Assembly (NCBI GenBank): GCA_037389465.1
Contig: JAZARR010000154.1
Location: 3,224,001-3,288,000, forward strand
Direction: 5' to 3'
From: Baylisascaris procyonis
Taxonomy: Eukaryota > Nematoda > Chromadorea > Rhabditida > Ascarididae
DNA: 64,000 nt
Below, piece after piece: positions 12,637-28,000 of this stretch. The notes beneath the pieces are model-generated. The model did not search any database and was not told the origin of the DNA. It saw only the letters and a list, made by a program, of their open reading frames with translations. The number at the start of each line of letters is the position of its first letter. Positions within the stretch are counted from its first letter, which is position 1. Position numbers and translations under genes: made by a program.

Positions 12637-15120
12637 TACGATTTAAAGAGATTATTTAAAAATTTCTTTTGTTAAACAAACAAAAAAAATAATACTAAAT
12701 GCAATTTCGTTACAAATATGAGTCTTACTTATAGTAGAACAATCACTAAGTGCCAACAAATGTCAATTATTTATGAATGAAGTATAAATCAAAATCGAAT
12801 AAAACATCGGCAATGATTGTCAAAAACAAATTAACGAATCAAGATTAAGCGGGGGTTGTTCGAATTAAATACTGATAAAAGAAGCGTAGGCAGCAAGTAT
12901 AACTTCACTCAATAATAACCTCATAATAGGCATAAAGAATTATACTTATCTTTGCTGAAATATTTTAACAAAACCTAGAACAAAGAGGTGACCACTGCAG
13001 AAATTATCGATGAATATAAAACATCTGTCCAAAAAAATATTATTCGTCTTACCGGTCATCAGTTAACAATATCAAAACGTCTGTTGAGTATATATGATAT
13101 AAATTCAGAAATGTAGAGAAAAAATTAATAAAGAAACGTTGCAGCATATCAAGTACAAATTAAATGTCCTCAATCAAAAATTGTCAACAATGTATGGTCA
13201 GTTCGGGCAAGAAGCCCTTTTACCCCCCCCCCCACGCAAAGATCTGATTAACTTAAATAAAAGTAACAAATGCAGCAAATGGTTACTACAATTTGCACTT
13301 CTACCTACTCATCGGGCATTCGGTTACATCTTTGACTAAATAATAATGAAAATAAGCGCAGCGATAGATGCATATTTTAACTGATTGAACTATTGCAGAA
13401 AACTTATTCGACAAGGAACAGCTGCAAAATACCAGCCGATTGGAAGCAAAACGTATGTAGGCACATAGAATTACTCCAAATGGCATATCTAAATATCTTC
13501 AAACACTTCAAAAGGTAATAAAGCATCCTGAAATTTGGTGTAAGAGGGCCAGAAATAAGCAGATCACATATGATGAACCTCACACCTTCGAGTTTAATAA
13601 ATGGTCACTTGAAAATACTAAACAAACATATATAAAAACATACACATAAATAAACAAGACGATGACATAATCAGGCTCCAACACAGCTCCGTTGCGAAAG
13701 CTCATACGACCACCTCCTGCACAGGATGAACGAACAATGACAAAACCAAACTCCGCATCCCTATAGAAACGCAAGCGGGTAAATTTACATATGCGCTAAC
13801 GTTAAGATCGAAAAGCAAGCACCAACCTGACCTCAAGCAATCGTTGCTCCACCATTGCCAAAGAACAACCCACCCGACTACCTTCCAACACAACATGGAC
13901 CGAACAATGATACAATGACAAACTTACAGAAACACAAAAGATCGCAAACTTTCATATGCATTGGATGCATAATGAAAGGCAAACGCGAGGGAAATAAGCT
14001 TGAACAATCGTGGTGGGACCCGTGCGCAATTGCCTAATGCAGCTCGCCTCCACTCAAAGCTCGCACCACCGTTGAGCGCACTCTATTCGGCAAACAATTA
14101 CACTACGATGAATGTCTACTTTATAAGATGAAAATAACACAAATAAGCGATAAAATTAACAATTCAATTAAAGCATTAATGGAGAAAAAAGTAATGCAAT
14201 AAACAAGACTTCAGTAAAATTGCAGAGTATAATAGTTATCAAGATGTGCATCAATATGTTGTATTTTTATTTTATTTTCATCGATTAAGTTACATCTCGC
14301 AATGATTTCAATTGAAAATTCCATTGAAATAAGATAGCGTATAATCGATTCGTCGATTCTATCATATATTCCTTTCGAAAAATGATTTAAAATAAGTGGA
14401 AAAACATCGAAAAAGTTAGTACGATAGGCGCTTTTGCATTTCACTCATCACACTAACCGATTTCATAAACCAGTACAAAATGCAGCCCAACCGATTGTTC
14501 AATCTACGCAAACTTCCTAGTATCTTTTAAGTGGCTATAGCTCATCTCGAATTTGGTGGATTAGGACATAAAAGATTTCCAAAATCGGCGGGACTAAATT
14601 TGACGACAAACTATGGTGCACATTCGCCAAACCTTTAGCTGATTGCAGAGGTGAAACGACTGGAGAGGTATATAAGCAGACAAAGTACATATGCACGGAT
14701 ATGACGTCATGCGAGTATGTTTCGAAGAAGCACAAAAGTGGGTATTCAAAAATCGATTTGGACAAAAAAAAGTTATAACAATGGGAAATATAGAATAATA
14801 TTCTTTAGGCAACTAATAATAAATTATAAATTAGCAGCATTGGAAGATGTAATTATTTTCCTATCATAGTTACGCAACAAACGGATCGATCAATCGTATA
14901 ACTCCGTATCGCAGCACAAATATTCGGTGAAAGAAAGGAAGAGATATTTAAGGCAATAAGACCGAGAGTAATTGCAGTCTTCAAATATGTAATTCGATTC
15001 GAGAAGAATATCGTTTATGTGAGCAAATTAAGTTGAAAATAATACTTTTACACTTTTTTTTATACATAGAATTTTGTGAACGACAAAAGAATTGACAAAT
15101 TTTGTGAGCGGTTGTTCTAA

Positions 15121-15265
15121 AAAGTCTAGAAAGGGGAATGAGGGAGGGGAAGTGGGAACGGGAAAAGGGAACGGGATGGTAAAGGAAATTAGGGAATGGG
15201 ATGGGAAAGCGGCAGAAAAATAAAACGAGGAAAGGAAGAAAATAGAGTATAGAAAGGAGATGGAG
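15121..15265 (+). repeat. Purine-rich tract (GGGAA/GGGAT repeats)
   Basis: Roughly 145 bases made mostly of A and G, with recurring GGGAACGGG, GGGATGG and GGAAAGGAAG words. Long polypurine strands can form triplex (H-DNA) structures. It is degenerate and not a clean tandem repeat. Confidence 0.7.
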
Positions 15266-18200
15266 GATGCTATAATTCCTTCAAGGAAATGGTGCAATTT
15301 ATCAATATTCTTCAATTAAAAATGCTCACTCAAACCATTGCATTTGTTGCCCATTACTGCACTGCGTTGCCGTTCAATACGACGGCAATGATATGAAGAT
15401 GCTTTACCACCATCTCAATGCTTATGCAACGAATAAATTTAAAAACTTATAGCATTAATAATTGTTATATCTATAAATCAATTAAATAAATAAATCAATA
15501 ATAAGCCCCAATAAAATCGACTCACTAATAAAAAGACCTCGCGCTAAATGAGTGGAAAACTGTCCAGGTGAAAAAACTTCACAACGGAAGGTGGAAGACA
15601 AAACGACTGATGGAAATATTTTCACATGTATTCGTAAGTTTTCAGGTGCAAATCTATAATTGATACTGCCATTTTTGAGCGTATATGTATGCATTCATTT
15701 CTATGCCCAGTGGTATCAATTTCGAAACTAAAATGAAGCTGCAAATGCATAATTTGGCGAATTCATGTATATCATTATGATTTCCTATGGGAATATCAGT
15801 TCGATCCAATAAATTCCAACCGATTTAAAGCAATTTGAAATTATTTAAAAATTTGCACAGCCGATCGTTAGTGTACTTCATAGCAATTGCATTAGAACGG
15901 TCGGATTGTTTATATGAATGCAGTAATATGAACGTTTGATTATTTTATTCGGTAACTGATGAAAGTAATTTGACTGTTCGGTGAAATTGCTAGAATCTTT
16001 TTTTTTTTTGTTACGCTTAAATTGGGTAGTCGATAGGAGCTCCCGTTGAAAAGTTGCAGAAAATTGAAAGCAAAAATTGCCTAAGCGAAGAGAGAGAGAG
16101 AGCAAAAGATATTAAGATTCAGCATGGAATGTATATAGAGAGAGAAAAAGAAAAAAAGGAAAATGTGGGAAGAGCGATAAAGACGATTAGGAGTTGCCTA
16201 CGGATTTTCATTTTCAATGCGAATTAAAATTAGCGAACAATTTTAAATCTCATGCTAATAGCATGGATATTGAATTTTTTTTTTTTTAAATTTTACAAAA
16301 GATGCAGCTCTAATTTAAAATATAAATGAGCAATTCCTATAAAAGTTGTTTAAAAATTTCGCAATGATTTTTGCTAACTACCTCGGAGACAAATTTGGAG
16401 CAAATAGGTTGAATAAAGAGCGCATAAAATGTGTAAAAATAAAGCTTGAAGATCCATCCGAAACCTATAGATATCATCGAGAATATAATCGATACTCAAA
16501 GAAAGAATTGGTGAATATCATCTAAATAAATGCACATCGCTCAGCATTATTGAAAGACATTCAATGCAAAGTTGATGGATCCCCCGCAAGCTGTTCAAAT
16601 ATTACACAAGGTGAGCAAAGCGGCACAAACTTATTCGTCAAATGCACGATTGAATTTAGAATGGGTACATTCGGCAAAGCTATTCATATTTAAAACCCTC
16701 AGAGGGTGTGAGAACCGACTGAAACTTAAAAAATGATGCGAATATCGTAACGGTAATCTCGCTTCCTTCACCTTCTCCACTAATCGAATTGAAGCGTCAA
16801 ATATCAAAAAATCTGAGGTATCTAAAAATTTTCAATCTCAGTATGTTCGCCTTTCATATCTTCAGATACTTCAGCGTCCTAGCATCAAAAATTTGCGTCA
16901 CTCATAACCAATCGAAAACCTATTCGGATTTTTCTAAACCATTAAAAAAACCATCTAAGTTATATCTGACAGCGCTGCACGATCGGCCCTAATCACCAAG
17001 TAAAAACAAAGTAAATAACCGTAGAGAACTCCATTTAGCTGAGTGAAAACGACAAACCGAATCACAAAGTGAATATGCAGGAAACGCATATCAGGGAAGT
17101 CGGCATATCCAATCCACTAAGTTAACTGCTATGCAAACATTCAAAAATAAATGGGGGAACACGATAGAACGACTGACACCATATATGCACACTGCGATTT
17201 CGACAATTAAACCGAGTAAGTATGGAACTGAGCCGCTGTGTGGTCAAATGAGTGAGTTTGCCCTTAACTCTATTAAATGCGGGCAAATACGACCTCAGCG
17301 ATAGAGTAGCAACATGAGATCACGCGCATTTTCTCGTTCTGCAAATTTGATTCAACTGGTCAGATCACCACTCCCTCGCTCAACCAATCCAACCAAACGA
17401 TTGCGAAATATTCAAAAATCACAAAACTTCATTTTTTTGCTTTCGCTTCATCCGCCTTGCCTTTTAGCAAAATGTCGCCCAAGCGCAATATCGTTCAACC
17501 ACAAATTACACGATCAGTTTTTAATCGTATACGAATTTCTTGACAAATACCTTCAACTTCAAGTGATGCGACAAGAGTACTGATACACAAGTTCACAACT
17601 ATGCCGTCAGACAATAACATTATATAATCTGGATGTGACGATGAGCTCTTCTGCAATGAAGAGTAAAACACGGCTGCACCATCCCCCCTTTTCTCCACTT
17701 GATGTAAAAGATGTCATACTCTTCCCTGTTTCCCTGTCCCACGCTGACAGGGCTTCTGTAAAATCTAAATCAAATACAGATGTAAAGAATACCTCACGAC
17801 AATGTAAACGAGAATCTTAGCACCGCCATTTTACGAGCTTCTGAATGCTTCAGCTGAACCCATCAGGACCTTGAACCCTTATCATCGATACTTGGTTTTG
17901 TTTCAGCACTTTATCCATCAACATAACTCTAGTATTTAAACAACACCAATACGCAACCAAAATGTTTTAGATCTCTATCGAGTGGCTAGCTCTTCTAGAC
18001 ACCTCTGCATTAAAAGGCTGCACAATCAACTCTTTTTATCGATGCTCTTGCCGACGATTCACTGGAGGTTACCATATCAGTCCGAAAATTGGTACATGGG
18101 CATAGCCAATGTGAAGATAATATCGTCAAATTTCTTCAAAAATTCCATACCTAGATGTGCATAGAGAATTCAACATAATGCCAATTAGTGGGTGCCCATA

Positions 18201-21200
18201 AAAATGAATTTTTTTGAGGGCACATTTATATGAACGGTCGGTTTAATGACACAATCTGGAAAAATATGACATTGAACAGTCGATGTGGCGTTGATGAAAA
18301 TTTAATTTCTACTTGCAGAATTGCAGAAGCGGTCGGTTCTAAAAAAAAAGGCGCATTAATTCATGCGTTTAGAAAAAACTCAAAATTACTGAACAAATCA
18401 ATAGATGCGTCGATTTAGTAATTGGCGGACGCCCGCTAGTTCGTTAGAGTTTTGTTATTAGCACGATGTTACAACAATCTCGTTGCCTCTCTAACGAAGC
18501 AAATCGGAAAGAGATTTGATCGCTGCTTAAATCACCACTTTAGTCTAAATGCCATCATTGAATACTTTCAAAAAAAAAAAAGGAAACAAATTGGTGGTTA
18601 GGAAACGCCAATCGCTAAACTTCAACATTTCTATATTTTAGGGAAAAAATTCTAAGTTGCATCATTGGAATTTTTATAAAAATTGAAAAAATGGACTTTA
18701 GTAAATGTCAATGATGGGCGTTGTATCATTTCTTCCGAGTGTTTGCACAATGGATTGGTCTAAATGCAGTTATTTTTGCAATATTTTTTGAAACTCACTG
18801 CGATTGGGCAGCATATGTGATGCATGTCACCCGTTTACATCACTATTTAACCTTTTAGGCTAAATGCTTGCATATCATGCGGGTAGAATACTATTGGGAC
18901 TCATCTTTTTCTATAACTTTCCGATGAGATAAACTCATCCCATATTAATCAACGTCAGATATTACGTTCCGATAAGCTCTACCGATTTGGAAAGAGTTAC
19001 TATCTAATGCTGCTGGAAAAATATATCCTTTATGATAGCCTAAAAGGGATACAAAGCCGCTTGAGCTCAGTTACAGTACATAAATATAGCTATAAACGGG
19101 AGGAAGCGAAAATGATCTATACGGATAAAACTTTAAATCTCGCTGATGAATGACATTCAAAGCAGATTATATATGTGACTGGAAATGTAAATAACGGCAA
19201 CCTATCGAAGTGACGTATCGTGGATATCCACCTAAAGATCGTGTCAAACAACTTGGTTCCACAACCACACCCTTATAAAGTATAGCTTAAGTTCATGATG
19301 CAGTTTCCGAAGTAGCAAAGCAATCAAGAGTACGTCCTAGTCTTTGAAACTTTGCTAACTCTAGTAACCATTAGTCTACAACCCGAATTCTACTTATTAC
19401 CAACTATCTATGGCGAACAAAAGACTTAGTTTATTTAATTCTAAAAATTTTTCGAAATGATAAAATAATGTGTGGCATAGCATATTTTTCAAGTTATAAG
19501 ATTCACGTTTTATAATGTTTACAACTTCTAAAATAGATATATATTCCAAAGAAAGGATAGTGATTGGTATGGCGTTTTCAACTCTGTAATTACACCCAAC
19601 GTCAATGCACACATTCAAGAACCTCTTCTATTTGCATCTCTAAATTGTTTGTGCATTTTAAATTCTCTGAATTCAGTGGGCATCAACTCTGAGGAGGCAT
19701 TTGTAGAGTTCACAATAAATAATGCATATTCAAGAAGTGCGGCGTATATGTGAGAAATACGGTAGTTTATATGGCTCTAATAATTGACAACCGTTATTGT
19801 CGGTTTTCAAATCGGAACTCTTTAAAGCCTCAAACATGCGGTAAACGAATAGAACAGTTTTATGTAATTTTTGAGACTAGCTCACATTCTTTCACAGTAC
19901 GGCTGGCATCTACTTCCTCCTTGTCCTTGAGCACAGACGGTTTCACTTCCTCTCTCTCTCTCGTTTTTCCTACCATATCATTCACCCATAAAATGACTTC
20001 CAATGGCTCTCTTCTTCTACTGCTTCAGTGAGTCACTAAAAACATCGCTAAATAACTACCACAAAAATACCTTAATGAATAATTTCACAGTGTTTTACAT
20101 ACTCAACGCATGAACCTTAGAGTCGAATTTTTATCACGTGCAAAAAAATGCAATTCCAGGCTACGATGTTATCTATAAAATGTATCTTACTCAAAAAAAA
20201 AATTGAATCACTGATAAATAAAATGCTGATAATATAGCCGTAAATAACATAACAACTAAAAACTGCAAAACTGCGCAAACAATAATTTAACCGATTTAAA
20301 AAAAAATTATAGACTTTAATTTTATTTATATTTCAACGAGTGGCAAGAGTGCTTCTATATGAGACACATGTGCTGAGTCCCATGCAACCGGTGGGTCTTA
20401 TAAGCAGAAGTACAAAAACCCACACGGTTCCAACTCTTTTGGCACATTTCTCGATTTATTTTAATTTACATCAAAAATTAAATCACATATAAATGGTAAA
20501 TAACTAGAAGACATTATTTTCTGATTAAAGAATAAATAAACCTATTCCTGAGTAGTGCTATAGGAATTGTTGTGCACATAGCTATTATAAAAACAATAAA
20601 CAAATAAAAAGCTACATCTTATATATGAGACAATAGTGAAGAACAGATGAGTGGATAAGGAAGATAGACTAGAAGGAAATGAGTATGAAAAAAAAATCGA
20701 TATTTCAAGACAACAGCTGCAAAAGAGAGATCGCACGATAATCGACAATAACTATTTACTTCCGGAAATATATTTAGAACATACCAACCGGCTGTTCTAT
20801 TTTTCAAGAATGCCTTTCACTTAAACCACCTAATTCTATGGTGCATCATTCCTTTCCTTATCTTATAACGATATATCGATGAACCCCGGTAAATTAATTG
20901 TCAACCCATAAACAATATGCAAATTTGCGTCAGTCGGGTGGTTATTGTTGGGTCTTCATCGATCATTCCCTCATAAATGCACAAACACTCCGTCAATTTC
21001 GGGGCACAAAATAAGACGGAAACACGCAATCGGTATTAACAATGTCCAGCTGAGTTGTTCATCATGCATGTATATCGATCATATATATCTAGCAAACAAC
21101 AGCAAAACGTTATTTGAACGATATGCCTTGTTATTTTGAATGGTATGCAAGATTTGCGATGAGAATATGTTATAAATCTATATCATTTAAAACCTATGCG

Positions 21201-21318
21201 GGTAGAAAAACCCTTCGAAAATAATAGAAAACGCTGTATCGCTGCATCAATCTACGAAAAAAGGACTCAGGCAAAAGATAAGAGAGAGGGAGGGATTATA
21301 AAATGAGAGGTAAAATAG

Positions 21319-21381
21319 TACGGTGGAAAAAAAACCTGATACGGTGGAAAAAAAATCTGATACGGTGGAAAAATTTTATAC
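21319..21381 (+). repeat. Three-copy 21-bp direct repeat
   Basis: TACGGTGGAAAAA begins at 21319, 21340 and 21361, giving three near-identical 21-bp units differing by one or two bases. It lies about 640 bp upstream of the MOSPD2 start codon, so it could be promoter-proximal; no function can be read from it. Confidence 0.85.
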
Positions 21382-22016
21382 GATCACAAAAGTTGGTCAC
21401 TACCTAACACGGATAAAACGAAACAACAAACGAAACGAACGCAACAGCGGCGCGTTGGCTGATGTTTTTCTCTGCACGATTGCATCGGAAAATTTCTTTT
21501 CTTCTCTAACGCTGAGTATCTCGTCACTCACTATGTATGCATTCCTCACTCGCACACTAACAACTTGACGATCTATTGCAACACAAATTTGATCAAACAT
21601 TTTTCCATCGAAAATATAGTTGAAGTTGTTCTTGAGGACACACTAAGCATGACGTCATTCCCGATTTTCTGATCTCAGAAATCAAGTTACCGATATTTCA
21701 CGGAACATAATCCAGAGATGAGAGAAAAAAAGAAAACATAACGAGAGAAGCGAGGTATTAGTTGATCACAGACAATGAAATAAACGGTGAGAGATTGCCG
21801 CCAGTAAGCAAAGCGACGATCATTTGGCGTACTCTTTAAACAACGGTAGGCGTGTACTGGATGAGGTTGTATTATCGAGAGTGTGCAGCTTGGTGGTTGG
21901 TTGTCTATGAGATCGGTGGGTCGGTGGGTCGGTCGGTGCTGTGCGGTGCTTTCGGTGCATACGTTGGATGCTTTGCCGATGCAATTAGAATAGCATCCAA
22001 CAGCATCTTCAACAAA

Positions 22017-25000
22017 ATGAGTAATTTCTCGTATCTCACGAATAACGCTAACAAAGAGGCCATCTTTGAACTCCGACGACGCTTCCAACAAGTCAGTGCC
22101 CATGTGTGTTTCTGTGTGTGTGTGTGTGTACGTGTAGATTGCGATTTATAAATGTACGCATGCGTGTGCTTATTGCATTCCCCTTCACATATATATATCC
22201 CGCATGCTTCTTTTATCGATTAACCAAGAAATGTGAGTACTCGCTACTTCTGTCTTATGCATCAATCACTTTAATAACCGAAAATAATTCCACTGATTTG
22301 CAAAAAGAGATGTGAAAGATGTTGTACTTTAGGAACACAGGCTGCAGGTACATGCGCTTAGGTGCATATATGTGGGGCAGTCTTCTTTTACCGCTTATTA
22401 GGCACGAACAAATAAACAAAACTTTGTGGATTTCATTACCGTTTTTAATAACAAATAAACAAAGTAAAATAAAAAAAATAAATAAAATAAAATAAATTAT
22501 GATGGTACAGATTTAATAACAAAACGCGGATATACGAAGAAAAAGTGTCCACAACGCATCTACACTCGAAACAGTTGTAGAGATTTAAAAAAAAAGAAGA
22601 AGAAATATTTGGACTATAAATCTTTCATAATAGCACTCTTTGATTGAGAGTGAAAAAAAATGCCTTCCGCCGATGGGATTTGAACCGGCGATTTTTAATT
22701 TCCGCTGCACACTCTAACCAGCTTAGCATTTACTGACGAACCAATAAGCCGCAATTTTTTTTCAGCCATCATCAAACAATACTTTTCATATAAAATCGTC
22801 TAGACTAGAGTAGTTTTATCATAGAGAATTCAAAATGCCTAGGGTTTCCCAGTGACTAATACGATGAAATAAATTTTTCGACTAATTTTTGGTCAAATAA
22901 AACAACTTTTTAACTGAATATCTCAGTAAGGTTACTGAACAGAGATGTTTTCTTCATTGGCGTTTTATCCTCGAACTGTTCATCTCAATGTTGAGCATAT
23001 AAGTTTCTAGTGTTTTAACTTGAAGAGAGATTCAAGATCTAACCTGAACGAAAGGCAACGAACTAGCTGCTGCTTTTCTTTCTCACAAATGCACTCATCG
23101 TCCTATTGTGTAGCAATTTCTATGTAAATGTTGAAATAATTCCATCCCTCAACAATCTTTATGCAGCACTATCTCACACTCAGCAGCAATAATTTTACAC
23201 AGTAATGTCAACAATAAGTGCAATACAGCACATATAATGTTATCGACGAAAGAAATCGTTAAAAAATGCAAAAAGAATCTAATGCCTCGGCAGGTAATCA
23301 ATGTCTTTCATTCTTCTAAGAGTATTTTGAAGGATGCTGGGAGGAGTACACCAAAAATGGTATGCCTAGACGTCATTCTAACTCCCAAATGAATACAAAT
23401 ATTTGTTGATAAATAACACAATACGATGACCCGTATGGATTCTTTCTTCTGCATAGAAAACTATTATAAGCCTAAACTGGCGAGGATACAGTAAGAATGC
23501 AGATTAGTAGTTCTTCCTATATAGATCACCAATATAGATCAACAGATCAGTTTTGACCTTGATCGTCGCCAATATAGATGAGTCATTTGTCCCATACTCC
23601 TCGAAACTGACATATAAACCACCGAGCACAAGTTTTGAATTGGCGATGCTAGATACATTAAAATAAAATTCACTGGAAAAGATATTTGCTTCCTTTTGAG
23701 AATCGATCGATGGGTAATGTTTAGTGAAAGGCTTCGAAATTTAGCGTTCAATAACGTTGGCCTATTACAACTTAAAGTCGGTGGGAATTCCTTTGAGTAT
23801 CGAGCATGCCGATTTACAATATTTTACAATGGGCAATATGTGAACACTGCAATAAATATTCATATGAAACACTTTATTTATTTACTTATTTATTTTTTAT
23901 TCTTTTATCAGTATTATTATTACTATTATTGTTACTGTTATTATTTTCATTCTCACTATTGGTCCTCTTGTTTACTAAATGCAGATGAATCTCAGAGATC
24001 TATAATCATAATTGCTTTAATTATTTAAAAATTAAATAAATATATAGATGATCATATCAGTTTATAGAATGGAATCAGTGATAAGATAACGCGTAGTGAT
24101 CTCAATCGATTGGCCAATGAGGATTGGTGGCCATTGACGTTCCTCATTCCATATAAAATGGATGTTGATATCGCATTTGCAGTCCTTCTTGAGTGTCTTA
24201 AATGGCGAACTTCATTCGACGTACATCGTAATTCTATTTTCATCCAATATTTGCTTGAAAACTTTTTTTTATTTGAAAATAATATTTTTTATTTGAATGA
24301 ATATAATTTTTTAAAGCTAAAATAGTAAACTGTTTCAATAGGAAGGAAATGATTTTGATCAGTTTTTATACCTCTAAAGATCAAACGTTTAATTGCACAA
24401 TCGTTTAAATAAGGAAATTAGATTGTTTTAAAGGAATACTCGGCCAATTTTTTATTTCAATGAAGAATTACGCGAAATTAATTGTAATTTGATAATAAAC
24501 TGTCAAGAAATTTGTTGAATTGTTGTTTGTCTAATGTATCTGTATATTTTTAATCATTTCAGATATGAGTTTATTGGAGTTAAAACCATTATTGGATCGT
24601 CGACTTGCATATTTACATGGAAAAGATCTCAATGGACGAAGTATTTGTAAGTTTTTAAGCGATTTATTTAAATAATTTTATATTTCAAATATTTTATAAT
24701 AATCATAACTTCATTTTGTTTAAAGATCTTTATGCAAATGTTCGGATTTCAGTTTCCATATTTAAATATTAAATTTTAATAAGGGAATAAATTAGTTAAT
24801 CTTTGATTCATTTGATGTCATTCACGCTGTGCGTGTGTCTCTCTCTCTCTCCCCCTCCCTCTCTCTCTCCCCTTCCCTCTCTCTCTCTCTCTCTTGTTTG
24901 ATATTCAAAAGCGATGAGGAATACGCTGAAAGCATTGTGATACTCTGCAAATCAACTGACATCCACCAAAGCGTTTAACAAAGAATTATTCAGTCGGCAC

Positions 25001-28000
25001 ATTTTTTAACTTAAAATGTCATCATCTCTTCAGCTTCATATATGTTTGATCACATGATTCATCATAACACCTCTCTAGATAATTTTTTTTTGCATAAATT
25101 AGAGGATCCTTTAAATTTTAATGATTCGACGATCGGGTCATTAATAAGTGAAACGATAGAAATTTACGATTTGCTTAAGCGCATATGCTTTTGATCGTCT
25201 ATTCACATGAGAGCCATTTCCGTTGTTGCTTCTTCTTCCTCCATCCCCTTCCCTCCGATTTACTTCCTCTCTCTCTCCTAAACTCTCTTCTCATCTCTTC
25301 CTCCCATCAAACATCCTGAAATCACAACTGTATCGAGCCGGCTGTAACGTACCTTATTTCATATAAAAACGTTATTATGTTTTTCTTATTTCATTATTTA
25401 AGTAAATTTATAACCAATTTTGATTAAAATATAAATATAAATATTTCCTATTTGTTGAAAGCTTTCTCCGAGGTGTCACTTCCATTCATTTCTCATTAAT
25501 GCTTAATCATATTAACACATCTTTCATTTATCGATTGGTTTATACGACTCTAATAGGAATCACTCATTTAAATATTTCCATTTGTAGATTCAAACATTAT
25601 GGTTTCTCTAATGTTCTACAATGATCTACGTGTAGACTTTTTTTTTGAAGTGATGATGAGATAGTATGATGATATATACGTCAAAAATTATATTGACATA
25701 TATGTTCAATTATACCATAGAATTAACGTTGATGCGGACAAAAATGGACAAAAAAATGTGTTTTTTTCGATCATATAACCTAAAAAAGCTGAAAAGATGA
25801 GAACTACGAAACTCGATCTCAATAAAAAAAAAATATTCGGCAGAGAAAAGCTGACCTTTTTTAAAATATTCCTTTAACAAAAAAAATTTTTTTTTTCCTA
25901 TAGGTTTATCGGTGTGTTTATCGTTGAAAGTGTTCACAACGATCAGAAAATATGAGAGCGATCAAATTTGCGAGATTATTTCCGCTTGTTGACCACTATC
26001 ATTGATGCTATGGAAATTAATGAAGGAATTTCTTCTATCACCCATTAAAGGAATATTCCTTTAATCGTGTACTCATTTATAGAACACTTCTCTTAATATA
26101 CGCAATTTAAATAAAATATCTACATAAACTATTATTGCAATTAATATTAATTCATATATAACAGAATTTTCGATCTATTCTCATCGTTCGTATTTATTTG
26201 ATTTGTGCAATGAAAATTTTTTTGAATTATTCATTTCAATCACCAAAGAGATTAGCACAAAAAAAAATCTCATAAGGGAAAATAATAAATAATTTGTGAG
26301 TAATCTATTCGTGCAAAAGTTCATATCGAAGAATTGGCTAAACTTTTTTTGTGGATTGAAAAGTGCAAAGATTGCAATTTTCGCAATGCAAAGATTGCAA
26401 TTTTCGCAATGCAAAGATTGCAATTTTCGCAATGCAAAGATTGCAATTTTCGCAATGCAAAGATTGCAATTTTCGCAATGCAAAGATTGCAATTTTCGCA
26501 ATGCAAAGATTGCAATTTTCGCAATGCAAAGATTGCAACTTTCGCAATGCAAAGATTGCAATTTTCGCAATGCAAAGATTGCAACTTTCGCAATGCAAAG
26601 ATTGCAATTTTCGCAATGCAAAGATTGCAATTTTCGCAATGCAAAGATTGCAAGTCTCGCAATCCAAAGATTGCAACTTTCGCAATGCAAAGATTGCAAG
26701 TCTCGCAATCCAAAGATTGCAACTTTCGCAATGCAAAGATTGCAAGTCTCGCAATCCAAAGATTGCAACTTTCGCAATGCAAAGATTGCAATTTCCTTAA
26801 ATTGCATATTTCGCATATTGCAATAAGTTGCATTTTGTTAAAGAATATTTTAAGAATCGAACAACGAATTTCGTCAACCAACAGTAAAAGCAATATGAAA
26901 TCAAAAGTTATTTGAACATCAGTGCAAGGCATGAAGACGATCATATCTATTGCATAAATAAAAAATGCCATTCCACAAAAAGAAGCAATTTTTCGTGTGA
27001 TATTTCGCCACAAGATTTTACTAGAAAGCAAAAAACCACCGAGTGAGGAATTTCAAACACCTCACTGATATAAGCAGATAAGTCTTATTTGATGTTACAT
27101 TTCAGTATGGATCAATATGAGTCAACATAGATCTGGAGATAGAGCTGCAGAAAAGCTTCTCGTTTATTGGCTCGAGAGGCATACAACCGAACGACACGGT
27201 GCACCACTTACCGTTTTTTTCGATATGACTGCGAGTGGGCTTCAAAATATGGTAATTTTCATTTAAAATTTCCAGCATAAACTTTTCCCTATCTCACTCT
27301 CCAAATTTATCATCTTCAGTATCGCTGCGTAAATAATTCCTATTACCGATGCAAGCAATCATCGACAAATCTCTCTCCTACTTGCTAGCTATAAATTGTT
27401 CGAAAAAAAAGAACTTAAAAATAAATCAAAGAGAATTTCGGAAGCGATCGGGAAGAAAGAATGAGAGGCAAGCAAGTCGGGTTTAGTGCTGCTGCTCGCT
27501 CGACTATCGACTACAACAAAATAGTACAAAGGCTGATTGAGATGCGTATCGAGAAAACATGACCACCTCAACGGCGGTCATAGTTATACGCAGTCATGAG
27601 CATTAAAAAAAATTGGAAGCCAAAATGAAAATTTATAAATGTTTGGATCCTTTTTGTTGAGTTTCGCCATCGAATTATGGATGAATTTTTAAAGGTACCA
27701 AAAGATAGGTGCCATTTATGCAACTTCCCTGGATAGCGAATTTTTTGATGTCGGTAATTTCCGTTGAGGCATCTGGAGATGTCAATCAGTTCGGCTATCT
27801 GAGATCAATAATAATATCAACAAAAGGACGTTGCTCGTAGAAACGGGAAAGGTATAAGCATAAATTAACACGCATATGAGTTACTAAGGCACGTAAAGAT
27901 GTGAAAAAGGTAGCCATCGAGAAAACAACCGTATGTCACCTCAACTTTGCGTTTAATTTTAAGGGTCTGCTCCCGTTAGCTTGTCTAATCGTCGAGGTTT

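Larger units (their letters stand above)
12637..22016. other. Intergenic region between divergent RBM26 and MOSPD2
   Basis: About 9.4 kb without a gene I can support; open frames are short and AT-biased. It should hold the promoters of both flanking genes. Seen within it: a poly-C tract near 13223, a purine-rich tract near 15121-15265, GA runs near 16090-16160, three 21-bp direct repeats at 21319, and a GC-richer GGTCGGTGGG stretch around 21905-21975 just before the MOSPD2 start. A minus-strand patch near 13660-13770 is open and follows a TATAG acceptor-like site, but matches nothing I know. Confidence 0.5.

Noticed and set aside
26181..27031. Long reading frames on both strands, 138-236 codons
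   Set aside because: Entirely produced by the stop-free 23-bp tandem repeat; no single frame is favoured.
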